Shown here piece by piece: positions 1-12,729 of a DNA stretch of 64,000 nucleotides. Source of the stretch: Acanthopleura granulata (taxonomy: Eukaryota; Mollusca; Polyplacophora; Chitonida; Chitonidae). How positions within the stretch are numbered: position 1 is the stretch's first letter; each line of letters starts with the position of its first letter. The stretch spans positions 441,501 through 505,500 of the forward strand of contig JABBOT010000017.1 of NCBI GenBank assembly GCA_016165875.1, given 5' to 3'. Made by a program: the position numbers and the translations under genes. A model generated the notes under the pieces. That model was given only the letters and a program-made list of their open reading frames with translations, was not told where the DNA came from and made no database searches.

Positions 1-1559
1 TTGCATTCAAGAGATATATAATCTTTTTAATGAAGAGAGCCTCAGTCATGAGCTGTGTTTTACTTTGAGTTTGTAAATTAACAAACAAGAATGAGTAAGT
101 TTGTCTGTGTCAGTGGAAGGCTTATACATTTGAGAGCCTGTAGGCCTACATGCTTTGTGGATGGGCATATTGGTACAGAGTTGAGACAGGCTCCCCGCTG
201 AACCCAATGCCGACGTGTCATACAAATACAGCTTTATTATGCCGAATTGTTACAGCTGAAAACTTGCCGATACTCGTACAGTATACATGTATAACTGACT
301 GAAGCAGACGCCGACGAACGAAATTTATTACAAAGGGGCAAAACTCAAGATGAGACGAAAAATTAATGTGATGTTGCACGGCCGAGAGCCGCATCGCGAA
401 TTGCTCAACCACGCGTGCTGTAGGTATACCTAGCGCGGAGATGAGAAACGGATGTGAGGTATAGTAAATATATTTGTCCCGCTGCCTCGCTGGAACGCCA
501 TGCCAAACACAGTAGAACCGACGCCTCTCCCCGCCACAGTGTAGCATTACACTTAAACCGGGTCGACCAGTGGGCCTACTTGGACTATCCCCTTACGCTG
601 AGCGCTAAGCAAGGTAGTTTCAGTTTAGATTACCTGGTATGACAGATTCGGGATTGAACCCCGGATCTACCGTTCACCAGGCAATGAGCCTGCATGTTGA
701 GTCTACCTACATACGTAGGCCCCTACATGTTGGTACCTACATACGTACATGTACACTGCCAACAACATTACCGCAAAAGTTAAGTAGGGGTTTTGATGAA
801 ATTGCGTACATATATATAGGTATAGAGCTTAGGTTAATTAAGGGTCACTATAGGAGTGCCTTCATTCTGATTTTTTATTGTTTTCAATATAAATTTTCTT
901 TTTAAAAGTTTTAAATTTTCTTTTCAAAATCAGTCATTCAGTCTGTCGTGCATCTCGACCCTCCTAATGCTAGGCTTAGTAATACCACCTTGTATCTTGG
1001 TACGAAATCATCGCTGACATGCAAGAAATCATTTTAACCAATCACTCAGAAGTGTACATGTAACGTAATATGGAATTTAACATGCAACATGCTACGAATG
1101 TAGCAATTAACTCGATCGTGATCTCGTTTGACACATTTCATAATGCTACGTTGAAACCCTAATCGGCTTATTCAGCGTATTATCTTTCTAATAACTTAGA
1201 TAATGTAAGAATATTGAATAAGTAATCTGATTATCGTTCCACTTGTTGTGGCTAGTTGGGTAAGTATAGTTCTACTGCATGTAAGTACATGTAAATACAT
1301 AGGTAGCAGAATTGTTCCAAAGCTGTATATGTAGGTTTGAACAGCGTTAGGACGATTCTGTCACCGTCCTGAAATGGGTATAAATATAGGTACTGAAATC
1401 CAAATTTCGATAATCAGGGTTTTATTCATGTACCTGTATTTAGGCCTCTGCTGCTTCTTTGCTTTTAGTTATTTGGTTCTTGGTTTAAGAAAAAATCCTT
1501 TAATCTTCTGCCTGTATGCTATAATAGGGGTATATACATGTGAGATGTAAGTGTAACCT

Positions 1560-1737
1560 GGACACTAAAGTACATTTGAGGGTCCCCACCCCAACGCCCT
1601 TAACGCCTACCCGTGACGTCATGGGTTCATGTGTACACATGTACATGCGGCTCGTTTCGCAGGTTACCGACAAGTTATCGTGCGTGTCATCGCTGAATGT
1701 TGGACTTTTGGAACTGGGTTTATCAGCGGACATTGGG
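1560..1737 (+). promoter_or_regulatory. Candidate promoter and 5' noncoding exon of the transporter
   Basis: A CpG-richer patch with a perfect CRE palindrome TGACGTCA at 1614-1621, followed by about 115 bases ending at a good donor, GGG|GTAAGC, at 1737/1738. The gene needs an upstream noncoding exon to supply the 12-base leader in exon 1, and this is the best candidate seen. The distance of nearly 20 kb makes this tentative. Confidence 0.25.
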
Positions 1738-3412
1738 GTAAGCATTCCTGGAGAGATTGTATAGTCTAAAGTGTTTGTATCGTGCGGCTATCAAATTCCA
1801 TATTGGTGCCGGCTGTCCGAATTTACAACGACAACGCTGGCCTTCTCTTTTCACGCAACGTGCAATTCATTATGCTACACGTACATGGGCAATGCATGCA
1901 AAAAAATATCTAGCCCGAACTTTATCTAATTTGAGAGCAAATGCGGTCTGTGTCAAGTTCAGATGTTACGGACTGCAATGTCAAAACTTGGAGAAGAAAT
2001 GTTTTAATGATAGTGGAAATACTCCGATTACTATGAACCCAGCAAACCCCTTTCAGGTGCGAGTATACGATATACTGTGATAGCGTGTTATAGTGTGTTA
2101 GCAGTACAACTACAGCTGAGGAGTGAAGGCAACGGTAATTCAGGTAGCGCCACTGTTTACATGCATGTAGTCAATGAAGTCACATGGTCGTATTCAACTT
2201 ACAGTTCTGTAAACATCTGAAGTTAGTCACTGTCCAATACACTGTACCTACCTGTGTCCACTGTCCATGTGTTGTGGTAATTTCCTTGGGCTTTGTTATG
2301 GCACCCATTACGGCTCCCACACACAAGCCCTATACTGCATTGAGTTGGGTTATAAGAGACTCTGAATTTGTATACTTCAGTGGTATTATGTTATCTCAGC
2401 AGAAGCTATTTATATATTGATACAGTGTAATACTTATCAAACATGTGGTTTACATCTGTGTGGGACCTCAAAACCTGTAGTACATGTAATCCACGAAGAC
2501 GAGACTCAGCAGTCCTCACTTCTGTATTCAATATGTCATGTATTGGATCTGTAATAATACTGAGACCGTAACATACAAAATGGGTGAAATGAACACTTTT
2601 TATTAATGTTAAAATCTTCTTGCCACTCTTCTGGTAAATTAATTCAGCAAGCTAAATGATCTCCCTCCTTATTTAACATTCTGATATCTATCTTGTTCCT
2701 CAACCAAATGAATGTCAGTAATATAAAATATGGAGGTAGCGCATTTGATGTTGAAATACCGGCAAATAAGCTACTGTGATTAAATTTGTTCTATCATGCA
2801 CAGAAATCAGTGTATAATTTTGGGAGATGTTGTGCTAAGTTTAGACTAGATAAAGCAGACATCTTTTCTTGTTGCCTTGTCTCATATATGTAGGCCTATG
2901 ACTGTGAAAGTTCTTCCATTTGGCGAGGCCATAATTAAAAGTCTGTTCTTTGGAGTTAACCTGAATACGCCTTCTAGAAAAGCCCTTTTTTTTGAGGATT
3001 GTTGGAATTCCTTCGTTTTTCTTTGTAATTTTCATTGAATTTTAATTTCTTTAAAATCCCTGCCTTTTCCATTTATAGGCACAATTAAAAAGTCTAAATA
3101 TTTTCCCATTGGTCTATCCTATGTTTACTGATAGGAATTGATTACCTCAAACAAAGACTTTTTTAAACTTGGTCCTATTGTGTGCAGGTAGTTATAAAAA
3201 GTAGTGATGTATATACCAATTATTTTTTTGTCTGCATGGACACTGACTGTGCTCATACATGCAGTACAAACAATTCCAGCATAATGGCGCGTGATCTTTT
3301 CTCCTCTTTCCCTTCAGCTAGATATCGTACACATTCACCTACAAGTACCGTGTCAAAGTTCAGAGATTAAAGGTTGAAATTCCACTGCGGAGACATTACT
3401 GTGTAAATACCC

Positions 3413-3622
3413 AAAATGACCTAAAATTTTGTCCGTGACTAAGCTGCTCATTTTTCCTGGTTCTGAGAGTTCTGTTGATTGTAGGAAGGTGTTTTTAGGT
3501 TTGTTTGGAAGCTGTGATGAAATTTTACTGGAAAAATGTAAGTTTCAGTACCAAATATAATATTGTATGACATCTATATACCTTTAAAAATGCATTCTTT
3601 TGGACGAATTTTGGGTCATTTT
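3413..3622 (+). mobile_element. MITE family 1, complete-looking
   Basis: About 210 bases with terminal inverted repeats AAAATGACCTAAAATTTTGT on the left and a GAATTTTGGGTCATTTT right end. The body has GAGAGTTCTGTTGATTGTAG, then GAAAAATGTAAGTTTCAGTA. No coding capacity. Confidence 0.8.
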
Positions 3623-3759
3623 AAACACCCTCAGGTTTGGGGAAGACCTGTACATCTCCCCTGTCTGTCAGAGGGTTGTACATGTGTATCTATATAGGAT
3701 TATCTGTAACCTTGTTGCTTTAAGGTGTATTGTCTTGTGGCCAGAAGAGTACATTAGGT

Positions 3760-3992
3760 AATCCTTCAAAATGTTTCTTGGGTGTAACCTAACCAAACCT
3801 TCAAAAAAAGTCATAGACACTGTAAAGTTTCAATTGATATTTTGATGAAAGGCTTTATTGTATTTTTTTCTCCATGTTAATTTCTTTAAAATCCCTATCT
3901 TTTTCAAACGCCAGAATAAAAAAAAAAAGGGAAATCCTACCGACCTACCTTGTTTTTTATGAGGTCGGGTTATGTCCAACAAACAGTTAAGT
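3760..3992. repeat. Interspersed repeat family 4 (copies also at 7225-7450 and 38945-39178)
   Basis: Shared blocks: a TATTTTGATGAAAG-like segment, CTCCATGTTAATTTCTTTAA, AATCCCTATCTTTTTCAA, and a TGAGGTCGGGTTATGTCCAA-like end. All three copies keep this order. Confidence 0.7.
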
Positions 3993-4862
3993 ATGGCATT
4001 ATGCATGCATCAGTGGATGGTTTTAAAGATGAGGTTGCTGCCATTATTTGATGTTGGCCCCCCTCTCAGATGCTTACGGTGAACACAGATTCGTGAACTG
4101 ACTACATGCCGTCTGCCACGTGGTATCGTCTTACATATTTCCATACTATTCTGAATTTATCCCATGGCTTGTTCGTATTGATTTAGGCAGTATAACTGGC
4201 GTAGGTAAAACGATATGGCTGACATTAGTGTTACTGGAAATGCATGTACATACAAGTAAATAGGGAGAAGTATTCAATGTACATTCATAGAATTCTGTAG
4301 GGTTTTTCTTGACTCTCATCCTATCACCATTATAATGTTGCTCATCATCATATTTTATGAGTGAAATATGGCATAAACTGCGATGAAATAAATAAATTTA
4401 TCAAAAAGATTGCCATATGTAGGAATTTCAGTGGACATTGATTAGTGCATACATATACAATCATGGAAACTGTTGATATCACATTTCTACTTATAAGAGA
4501 GATCGTTAAAATGACTTCTGGCAAGATATGTACTACTGCATTAAAACCAGGAAGTAATTAAGACCAAAAAATATATTAAATTATGGTGGTTTAGCAAAAA
4601 TAAAAAAAAAATTAGTTTTCATACAAATTACTTCCATTCAGAGACTTAAATGGAATGGAGAATCATTTTGATTTGCATTCTATGAAAAATATCTTTTCTG
4701 GATCACATCCCTCAATTTTCTCGTCTAAGTACAGATACATCTACATGTACTCCTACTTTGGCGTTAACAGTTTGCAGTATTGTTCAGAATAGCTCATGTT
4801 ACATGCAAACACATATATCCTGTATGAGTGCAGGGCCCTCGGACGGTCTTGCGTGGAAATTT

Positions 4863-4995
4863 TGGCCAGCATCTTGCAGATAGTTTTGGGTTTCCCACGG
4901 GCTCTGCCCGATTTCCTTCCACCATAATGCTGGCTATCCACATATGAGTGAAATATTCTTTTGTACCAAGTAAAACACCAATCAAATAAATCAAA
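4863..4995 (+). mobile_element. SINE family A, 3' part
   Basis: GGGTTTCCCACGGGCTCTGC, CCTTCCACCATAATGCTGGC, then AAACACCAATCAAATAAATC. Confidence 0.8.
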
Positions 4996-6286
4996 CCATA
5001 TATATGTACATATAACATGTACATGTAGATGTGACTGGCAAGTGCACAGATGTAAGTACATGGACCTGCTGAAAGCAAGTTACTCATTATAATTGCATTG
5101 ACAAAGTACTGCCATTACATACTTCAGTGTAATTACACAATCTTGGGTATTCCCTGAATTGATTAACCGTTGCACCCACTGAGATGGTACCTTAAGTGGC
5201 CAAATAAACTTCAGGAGTAACCACCTGTTCAGTCCTGTCTCATCAAATAGCTATGCTGTTCCTACTGCAAGTGACATAATAAAGTTTTTTCAGTTATACT
5301 CAATTCGTCTGATCCCGAGAGGCCTATTGATATTAGAAAGGCACTTGAGGTGTGTTTGGCAGGTAGGATGGAAGTGTTACTCTGAAATGATTGTCGTTTT
5401 CTTAGCCTGCTTAGTACTGTGCAGAACACCAATTAAATGAATAAGTAAAAAAATAAATAATTAAAACTATAATGTGCTGGCCTGAAGTAAGAATGTGGCT
5501 TTATGGTGTGTGACAATGTTCATGTATTTGGCATGTGAACATGCTGAAACCCCAACAGTGGCCCCATTGGGTCACTTCCTTCACAGCAGGATCACTTCCT
5601 GTATACCTTACATATAGGTTATACAGTGTTCCTGTAGCTTGGCATTTTAGTTCACTGTTACAAAGTAAGGCAAGGTATCATGCATTTGGTATAAAGTGTC
5701 ATTGATGGTAAGCTTTTTTGTTAAGGTCAGTTGTCTGATCAACTTAAACTGCAACCAAAACTGAAGCACTTGCTGACAAGCTTTTAAGTTTCCATTTTGA
5801 AAGCCTTGTTAAGGGTACTTGAGGCCTCCCCTGACGCTGACTGTGATAACTGTCCTTAAATTGTGCTTATCTCTGATTTGATCATCACATTTTATGTTGT
5901 TCTAAAATCATAATGATAGACAGTAAACAACACAGGTGACTCATGTATTACTCAACTGGTGGGATAATTATTCAGTTTTCCATGTGATCGTTTTACTGGA
6001 CCCATGGGGAGGTTATTGACAGTGCTAATGGGATGCGGAAGATAAACATTTTGACCAACTGTCAAAATAAATGACAATGCAGAGAATATGTCACATCATG
6101 TCAGCTGACTGTGTCTAGTGTCAAACATTTGTTATTCCTCACTGACTGCTTCTGCTGCTGATGTGTAGTTTATTTAGCTGATGTATATGTATGTCACTGC
6201 AGATTAACTCTAATATTGTACACATGGCTGTCTGTATCCATTGTGATGTACACACTCTGTGCATATGTGTCACTGTTAAAAGACTG

Positions 6287-6496
6287 CAACCTGTGCATGG
6301 TCATGGGTTTCCCCGAGACTTTATTCAGTTTCCTCCAACAGTCGTGTAAGTGAAATATTCTCGAGTACAACCCAATCGATGGTTGTGGGTTTCCCCAGAG
6401 CTCTGCCCGATGTCTTTCCACCATAATACTGGTCACCGTTGTAATATACTGGCATAAAACACCAAGCAGGCAAATAAATAAATAAATAAATAATAG
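6287..6496 (+). mobile_element. SINE family A, two tandem or nested 3' parts
   Basis: Two successive core-to-tail segments: CATGGTCATGGGTTTCCCCG ... AAATATTCTCGAGTAC, then GATGGTTGTGGGTTTCCCCA ... ATAAAACACCAAGCAGGCAA followed by (ATAA)n. Confidence 0.75.
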
Positions 6497-7502
6497 CCTG
6501 CACCCACATTCCTGCTGTGTTGACAATAAGTGGTTGATGACACTCACTTGGCTTTTTGCGCTGTCTTTTATTTGTTGAAGCTTGCTGGTATACTGTGTGT
6601 ATCAGTATGTTGTGTTGTACCTTGAGTAGATTGGGCACTCTTCTGCATATCGCCTGCATCAAACTGGCCATCTTCATATACATGTAGGAAAAAAATTTCA
6701 GCTGAATAGTAGAACTGTAGTAAGTAATAGTAACCAACAGAATAGTTAAAGTAGAGCAAGTCCTAAGAATGGGTAGAATTTTGCACAGTTCACTTTTTAT
6801 TGTTTGATTTTTTTTGGATTTTTTTTTATTTTCTTTCTTTCTTTTTGTGCAATATTTTTCGCAGGCCTGTAGCATAAACCGATATATCGCATATAAATCT
6901 TAATTTTGAAAATCTGTCTGCATCACATGTATTTACAGTTGTGGTTATGAAACCTGCTGTTGATACCTGCAGTACTGCACATACTAGCAAAGTAACGGAT
7001 GTGATGCTCAAGGCAGGTTATTCAACTCCATCAGGAACATATCATGCTCCATCTCAATCCCTTTTGACTCACTATCTGATGCCCACATAATTTAATATGT
7101 CTTAAACACACAGATACATGTATACATGTGCATCTACCTGGATTTGTTTTCATTTTTTTATTTTTTAGTATGTTTATCTGCAATTTAATTTGAATATAAT
7201 AGTTGGGCCATCCTTAAAAGTATGTATGTTGGGCGGAAGCCGACTGCCCCTTCAAAAAAGGGCCTCTTCAGATGTTTTATTCGTATTTTGAGGAAAGTCT
7301 CTTATTTACTTTTCTGTCCATGTTAATTCCTTTAAAATCTCTATCTTTTTCAACAGCCAGAATAGAAAAAAAAAAAATTTCCTACCAACTGGCCCTATTT
7401 TTCCTCATAGGGTCAGGTTACACCCAAGAAACAGTTTTTAAGGATGACCTTGCATAGTGTTCATAGCTGATGACATTGTCCTGCTGCTCTTATAATTACC
7501 CT

Positions 7503-7699
7503 AAATGACCCAAAATTTCACCCAAAAGGTGCATTTTTACAGGCAAATTAATGCAGTATAGCATTATTTTTGGTGCTGAAACTAGTAAAATATATCATCC
7601 TACCTTCTAATCAAACCTCAGAACAATTATTTAAGATCAGTAGCATTCCCAGAACCCTGCAAAATGAGGAAATTTGTCACAGATGAAATTTTAAGTTAT
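7503..7699 (-). mobile_element. MITE family 1, reverse, abutting MITE family 2
   Basis: AAATGACCCAAAATTTCACC left, GGTGCTGAAACTAGTAAAAT body, CAGATGAAATTTTAAGTTAT right. The right end touches the family 2 element at 7700. Confidence 0.75.
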
Positions 7700-7925
7700 T
7701 ACCCTAATTCTTCTATGTTTGTTACAGGTATCAGAATTACATGTACTGAAAGCAAAAAATTTTCTTTCTCTCCAAGTTTTTCAGCATACTAAAGCTATAG
7801 ATATGTTGTTCACCAGATTGACTGAGCATGTGAGAAAAAGAAATAATTATGTTAATGATACGATTAAATGTATATAGGCTAAAAGGGGCAGACTAGGTGT
7901 CCCAATAATTAGAAGAATTAGGGTA
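7700..7925. mobile_element. MITE family 2, complete-looking
   Basis: The left end TACCCTAATTCTTCTA and the right end TAGAAGAATTAGGGTA are inverted repeats; the body contains TCAGAATTACATGTACTGAA, then ATATGTTGTTCACCAGATTG. About 226 bases, no coding capacity. Confidence 0.82.
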
Positions 7926-8026
7926 TCTGTCCTCACCAGCTTTGTCTAGAAATTTCATCACATGATAGTTGTCTTGTCTATTTCCACCTTTATTTTTCTT
8001 TTGACACTGTTGGAGATACAGTAGGC

Positions 8027-8266
8027 TACCATAATCCTTCCAGTTTTTGGGACAGATATCAGTAGTGCTGAAAGCAACAGATTATCTAACGTTCTCTCCC
8101 AGTTTTTCAGTAAAGAAAGTATAGAGATATGTTGTTCATTAGATGGACTAACCATGTGAGCATAAAAGAAACTGATTGTTCTTGGTACAGTTATATGTAT
8201 ATTGTTTATGTATATTGGCTTAAATTGGCATGCCAGAAGGTATGTCCAGAACAGCTGGGCCAAATC
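8027..8266. mobile_element. MITE family 2, right end diverged
   Basis: ACCATAATCCTTCCAGTTTT start, GATATCAGTAGTGCTGAAAG, then ATATGTTGTTCATTAGATGG, as in the 7700 copy. Confidence 0.7.
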
Positions 8267-10411
8267 AAATCAAGTTTAATGAAAATTTGGTTTGAAGCTG
8301 AATGATAAGAGCCATTAACAACTGGCCAACCTCTGGAGTGCATGCACTGTATGTCTGTCAGCACATTTGTTCATTCAGTCATACTCTTTCATTCCAACAA
8401 TTAAGTAGCAACCTTGTTCATATGATATAACCAGAACTCCAGAGTTGATTGCAATCATATTTGATTTGGTCAGTATCAAGGAGAACACTTCCTTGTCTAT
8501 CACCCACTGTTTGTACCTGTGGGCCTACATGTATGTATGTTTACATGTTTTTAAAAGAGTTACTTAGTCCATTCTCTCTGTTCGTCATGTGACATCAGCG
8601 TTTTTTCTAGCCACTGTGGTAACCATGACAAGAATATCAGAAAATTGAGTTTTAGGCAAATTTTGCATTGACTTTTCAGGAAATAAATTGAGTTTTTGAT
8701 ACATTGATTATGAAATAATATTGGAATTTCTGATTTGTTCAAATAGAGTTTCTAAAAAAGAAGTTGGCAAGAAAACTCCATGCACATGTTCATTACTATA
8801 TGGCAGTAAAATGCTAGTAGGGGAAGACATACCTTCTGTGTTCAGAACATTTCTTCTAGGTAACTTTTTCTTACATTTTGTTCACATTGCTGCCCTGTGC
8901 ATACAGACATTTTAGTTATCTGAGAAGATTTAATTTTCCAGTGACAAAGTGAAGGGAAAATACAAATAAATGATGACATAAATGCCCATGAAAAATGTGT
9001 AAAATTTTTAAAAAAGTTCTCTAGGTGTGTGTCCTACCGTAATTCTCTTAACATTTTTGCAGATGAAACTGCGATTTGTGTAGTTATTTTTATTGGACTG
9101 TGTTGACAAAACAACATTTGTAGGGTTTGTTGAGTCTCAGGGTTTAACAAAAGGTCTTAATTTTATCAGTCTATGCAGAATAATGCCTTCAAAATATGCT
9201 TGAAGAAACATCTTGGAAACATGCAGGAAGGTTGAAGAATTATAGATCTAAACACATACTCTATTATGTGTGTATATTTTCTGCTATAGGTGTGTACATT
9301 AATTACGATTTGTGTATTCAGTATGACTTGTGTTCATTATAATTTTGTGTGTATATGCTGGAGTGCTTAAATGCACATCGTGTCTATATATAGGTTGCCT
9401 CATTGACTAGACTGTTCACATGATGTGATTGTCACCATTCAAGCTCCCCCACGCTCCCCCCAACCTGTGGTCTTTCTTCCTCCCTGTGAGGTTGAATATT
9501 TAGGACAGTGCTGAGGTGAGACGTTGGTTCATTATGTTTGGATATGACACCTGAGCTGGTGCTAGAACAGACCTCTCTATATGTATGAGAGCATCGCTAC
9601 TACCATTCACCTATGACAGAAAGTGCTGGTAACGAGGTACGGCTAGGTGTGTACAGATTACAGGTGAGTGAGAGGACTCCTTAGGAGATGTGCATGGGCT
9701 ACAGCTGTAGGCAAGAAGTGTGTTGGACAGGGTTAAAACAGATTAGTGGTAAATGCTAGTAGGGGAAGACATACTTGTTTGTATGTTGCATGATAAGACA
9801 AAAAAGTTATGCTCTACTTTAAGGTTGACATTTATATATAGTAGATCTCAGAATTACATGCAGTTAAATACATTTTATTTATGTTTGTGCAAGGAAGGAT
9901 ACAGGGTCTTGCTTTGTTAAAAGGACTCTTCTACTCAACCAAATGGCCAAAATGAATTACAAATTAACAGGTTGGACTACTGGTGGTTTCGTGAGCATGA
10001 GGTTAGTGTGTTTGCATCAAGAACATGTGAGCAGATCTGACAGGTGTCGCGTTTGCTTGGGCAGTTTTTTTTATCAATTAAAGACCCAAGAAAAATTCCT
10101 GCAATCATCACTGATGTATAACAGATTATTGCTCAGTCTCTTATTTTACAAACACACATATGTTGTGTGTTCTGAAGAAGAAAGCTCTGTTCTGCTTAGA
10201 TTGGCATACAGTGTAGTAGATGTCACATTACATCTGTTACATGTACATTCATGCTAGTAAATTTTGTGTATTATTATCATATTGTTAGAGAATGTATTTA
10301 AGACACGATTATGTGGTGATGTTGGTTACATTAGCATTTTGACTATCACTGTTCTAGGGCTTGCAGTGACTGAGTGCAGTTAATCTTATGGATATATATA
10401 GCTCAGGATTG

Positions 10412-10520
10412 ACTTATTTATTTATTTATAATTTATTTATTTATTAATTTATTATTTTCTTCTTGTTCAATGCCATACTCAGGAACTTTTCACTTGTACC
10501 ATGGTGGTCAATTTCATGGG
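10412..10520 (-). mobile_element. SINE family A tail fragment, reverse
   Basis: TTATTTATTTATTTATAATT run followed by ATGCCATACTCAGGAACTTT and ACTTGTACCATGGTGG, the reverse complement of the 3' end. Confidence 0.55.
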
Positions 10521-12315
10521 TCGAGGAAATTAGAGTAATTAAACCACCGACCTTTAGCAACTTTCTGATGAACTATCTCACGTTCGATGCACAGATATGT
10601 GCACAATATGAGACTTTATTGACATTAGACTATGCAAATGGCCACATGAGGCCCCAATAACACTGAGAGTTGGGGATGATTTCAGAGTGAATGTAGTATT
10701 GTGCGTACTTAAATTATGCATTGTATGCTTTTACTCCGGTTTTAACTTTGGCCTCCCTATTGTGAAGCACATTATGCTCCAACCTATGTGTTCAGACCAT
10801 TACTAATACTATCAGAATTTGCATGTTTTAAGAAACCTAATACAGGTATATGTTGTGTGCATATATACATAAGACTGCTTCGATAACATACTCAGCATGT
10901 GGTACGAGTAATGCTGTAGGGTGGCTGAGGCTTTATGCGTAAGCCTTGACTCTGATCACTGTGATAGGTTTCACAGGCTAATGTTTATTTATTCACATCA
11001 CATGCTATTAAAGAAAACTGATTGTGTGTAAGCTTTTATTTTCTCGTTTCATTCACAAACACACACTAGTTAAAGTTTTGTGTGAGAGTAATACCTGAAT
11101 GCTGGTAGTGGTGAATTGTTGACATTGACACATCCCCAATTGTTATGCGTCATCACGAGAAAAGTGCTTAGGAATCAAATTATTCTCCCAGTATTTTATC
11201 ACCCAATCACATGAGTTAGCATAAAGACAATATTCTTTAAGGCCATTAGAGGTCAATGATTTAATTATCCTGGTTTACTCTAGCTTCCTCTACTCATTAA
11301 ACAGCTACATGTAGTCTGTACTGTGCATGTAGAAAGGAATAACGTTGTGACCATTGAACGTGTCAAATAAATAAATACTGTATGGGATGTAAAAATCAGA
11401 AAAACTTTCCTCCACCCATAAAATTGATCAGCATGGTATAAGTGAAAAATTCTTCACCATGTCATGAAACAATCATACAAATAAACACTCATATGCTCAG
11501 TTTGTTCATCCTGAGAATTCTGTTGACTTTAGAAAGGTGCAAGTTTTAAGTTTTATTTGGTGGATGGAATGACACCCATTGGAAAAATGCAACAAGTTTA
11601 GGTCATTTAGGGTAAATTTTATAAACAGGGGACAAGTGCTTCCACACCAAACCTGTTAAGAGTGAATGAATTCTGCTGACTAATGACTTGGTTTACAGTG
11701 GATGGTAATGGGGTCAAGAAGCTGTGAATTTCATTTTGCAGTATTGACTTATCTTAAAAACTCCACATTCACACTGTACCTTGAACTACAATGTACTCAT
11801 GTGCATGACTGGCACAATGTGTTGGTTTTGACTTTTGACAACACAATGACATCACTTTGATAAATGAAATCATGTACGGAACGGTTAGTTGCCTATCCTT
11901 TAGTGAAAAGAAAGCATATGTTCTATGTGAAGTTTGCAAAAAAGGTTGGACAATATTATGTTAATTTCAGTAAAGTATTTTTTCTAACAGCTACTACAAC
12001 AGCGGAAACTGAGGTTTTTAATATTTTTAATGAGCATTACCTCAGTCTTGAGCTGTCTTTCACTTTAACATGGTAGCTTATGTGATCAGAAGAACCTATC
12101 GTCAGAATTTCAATTCTGTTGCCCAAAATGATATTCAGCACCACTGGAAGGTGGAAAGCTGGTGGATATATGAAACAACATATGTAGTGATGCTAATGAA
12201 AATTTCAGATATACAGAAAATCATCCATAGTTTCATGCACATAAGCATATTGTACATGTAAATGACTGAATATGATATTTTTGATTCCAGACTTTTTTTC
12301 CTGATAAATTACCCT

Positions 12316-12500
12316 AAATGACCTAAAATTTCATCAGTGACTAAATTGCTTAATTTTCCAGATTCTCAGAGTTCTATTGACGTTAGAAGTATGTTTTGAG
12401 GTTTGTTAGCAGATGTTGGTTTCAGGACCCAAAATAATACTTTATAACACTGATTTGCCTCTAAAAATGCACATTGTCAGGTGAAATTTTAGGACATTTA
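12316..12500 (+). mobile_element. MITE family 1
   Basis: AAATGACCTAAAATTTCATC left end, AGAGTTCTATTGACGTTAGA body, GTGAAATTTTAGGACATTTA right end. Confidence 0.75.
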
Positions 12501-12696
12501 CAGCTGGGAGAAATATAACAGATATATTTGTCCCAATTTACAGTAATCAAACCTCACAAAAAACTATTATGTGGCCATAGAAGGTGGGTGAATCAATCAC
12601 AGCACCTCTGTGAAAAGCTAATGTAACACAGGCCCTTTGTTATGGTTCACTGTGCTTATTGACTGGTAATACTTATCCAGGCACATGTACCTCACT

Positions 12697-12729
12697 CCCC
12701 CACCCCACCCCACCCCACCCCACCCCACC
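12697..12729 (-). repeat. (CCCCA)n microsatellite with G-quadruplex potential on the - strand
   Basis: Six consecutive CCCCA-type units; the - strand reads GGTGGGGTGGGG with many G runs of four. Confidence 0.9.

Noticed and set aside
218..547. 109-residue open frame on the - strand in a CpG-richer patch
   Set aside because: No family resemblance or splice context; CpG-rich DNA gives longer chance frames.
640..695. Possible tRNA gene on the - strand (B-box-like GGTTCAATCCC)
   Set aside because: The B box is good, but the T-arm stem mismatches, no complementary acceptor stem or proper A box is found at the right distance, and no cloverleaf can be drawn. Treated as a tRNA-like fragment only.
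1757..2080. 107-residue open frame in the upstream region
   Set aside because: Its start codon is not ATG, it has no recognisable domain, and it lies in non-conserved AT-rich DNA. Length alone is not evidence in a 64-kb window.
6321..6875. 184-residue open frame on the - strand
   Set aside because: It overlaps SINE family A copies and a poly-pyrimidine stretch that gives lysine runs; no protein similarity recognised.
9943..10257. 104-residue ATG-initiated frame
   Set aside because: No domain, no coherent splice sites and no similarity recognised; composition equals the surrounding intron.
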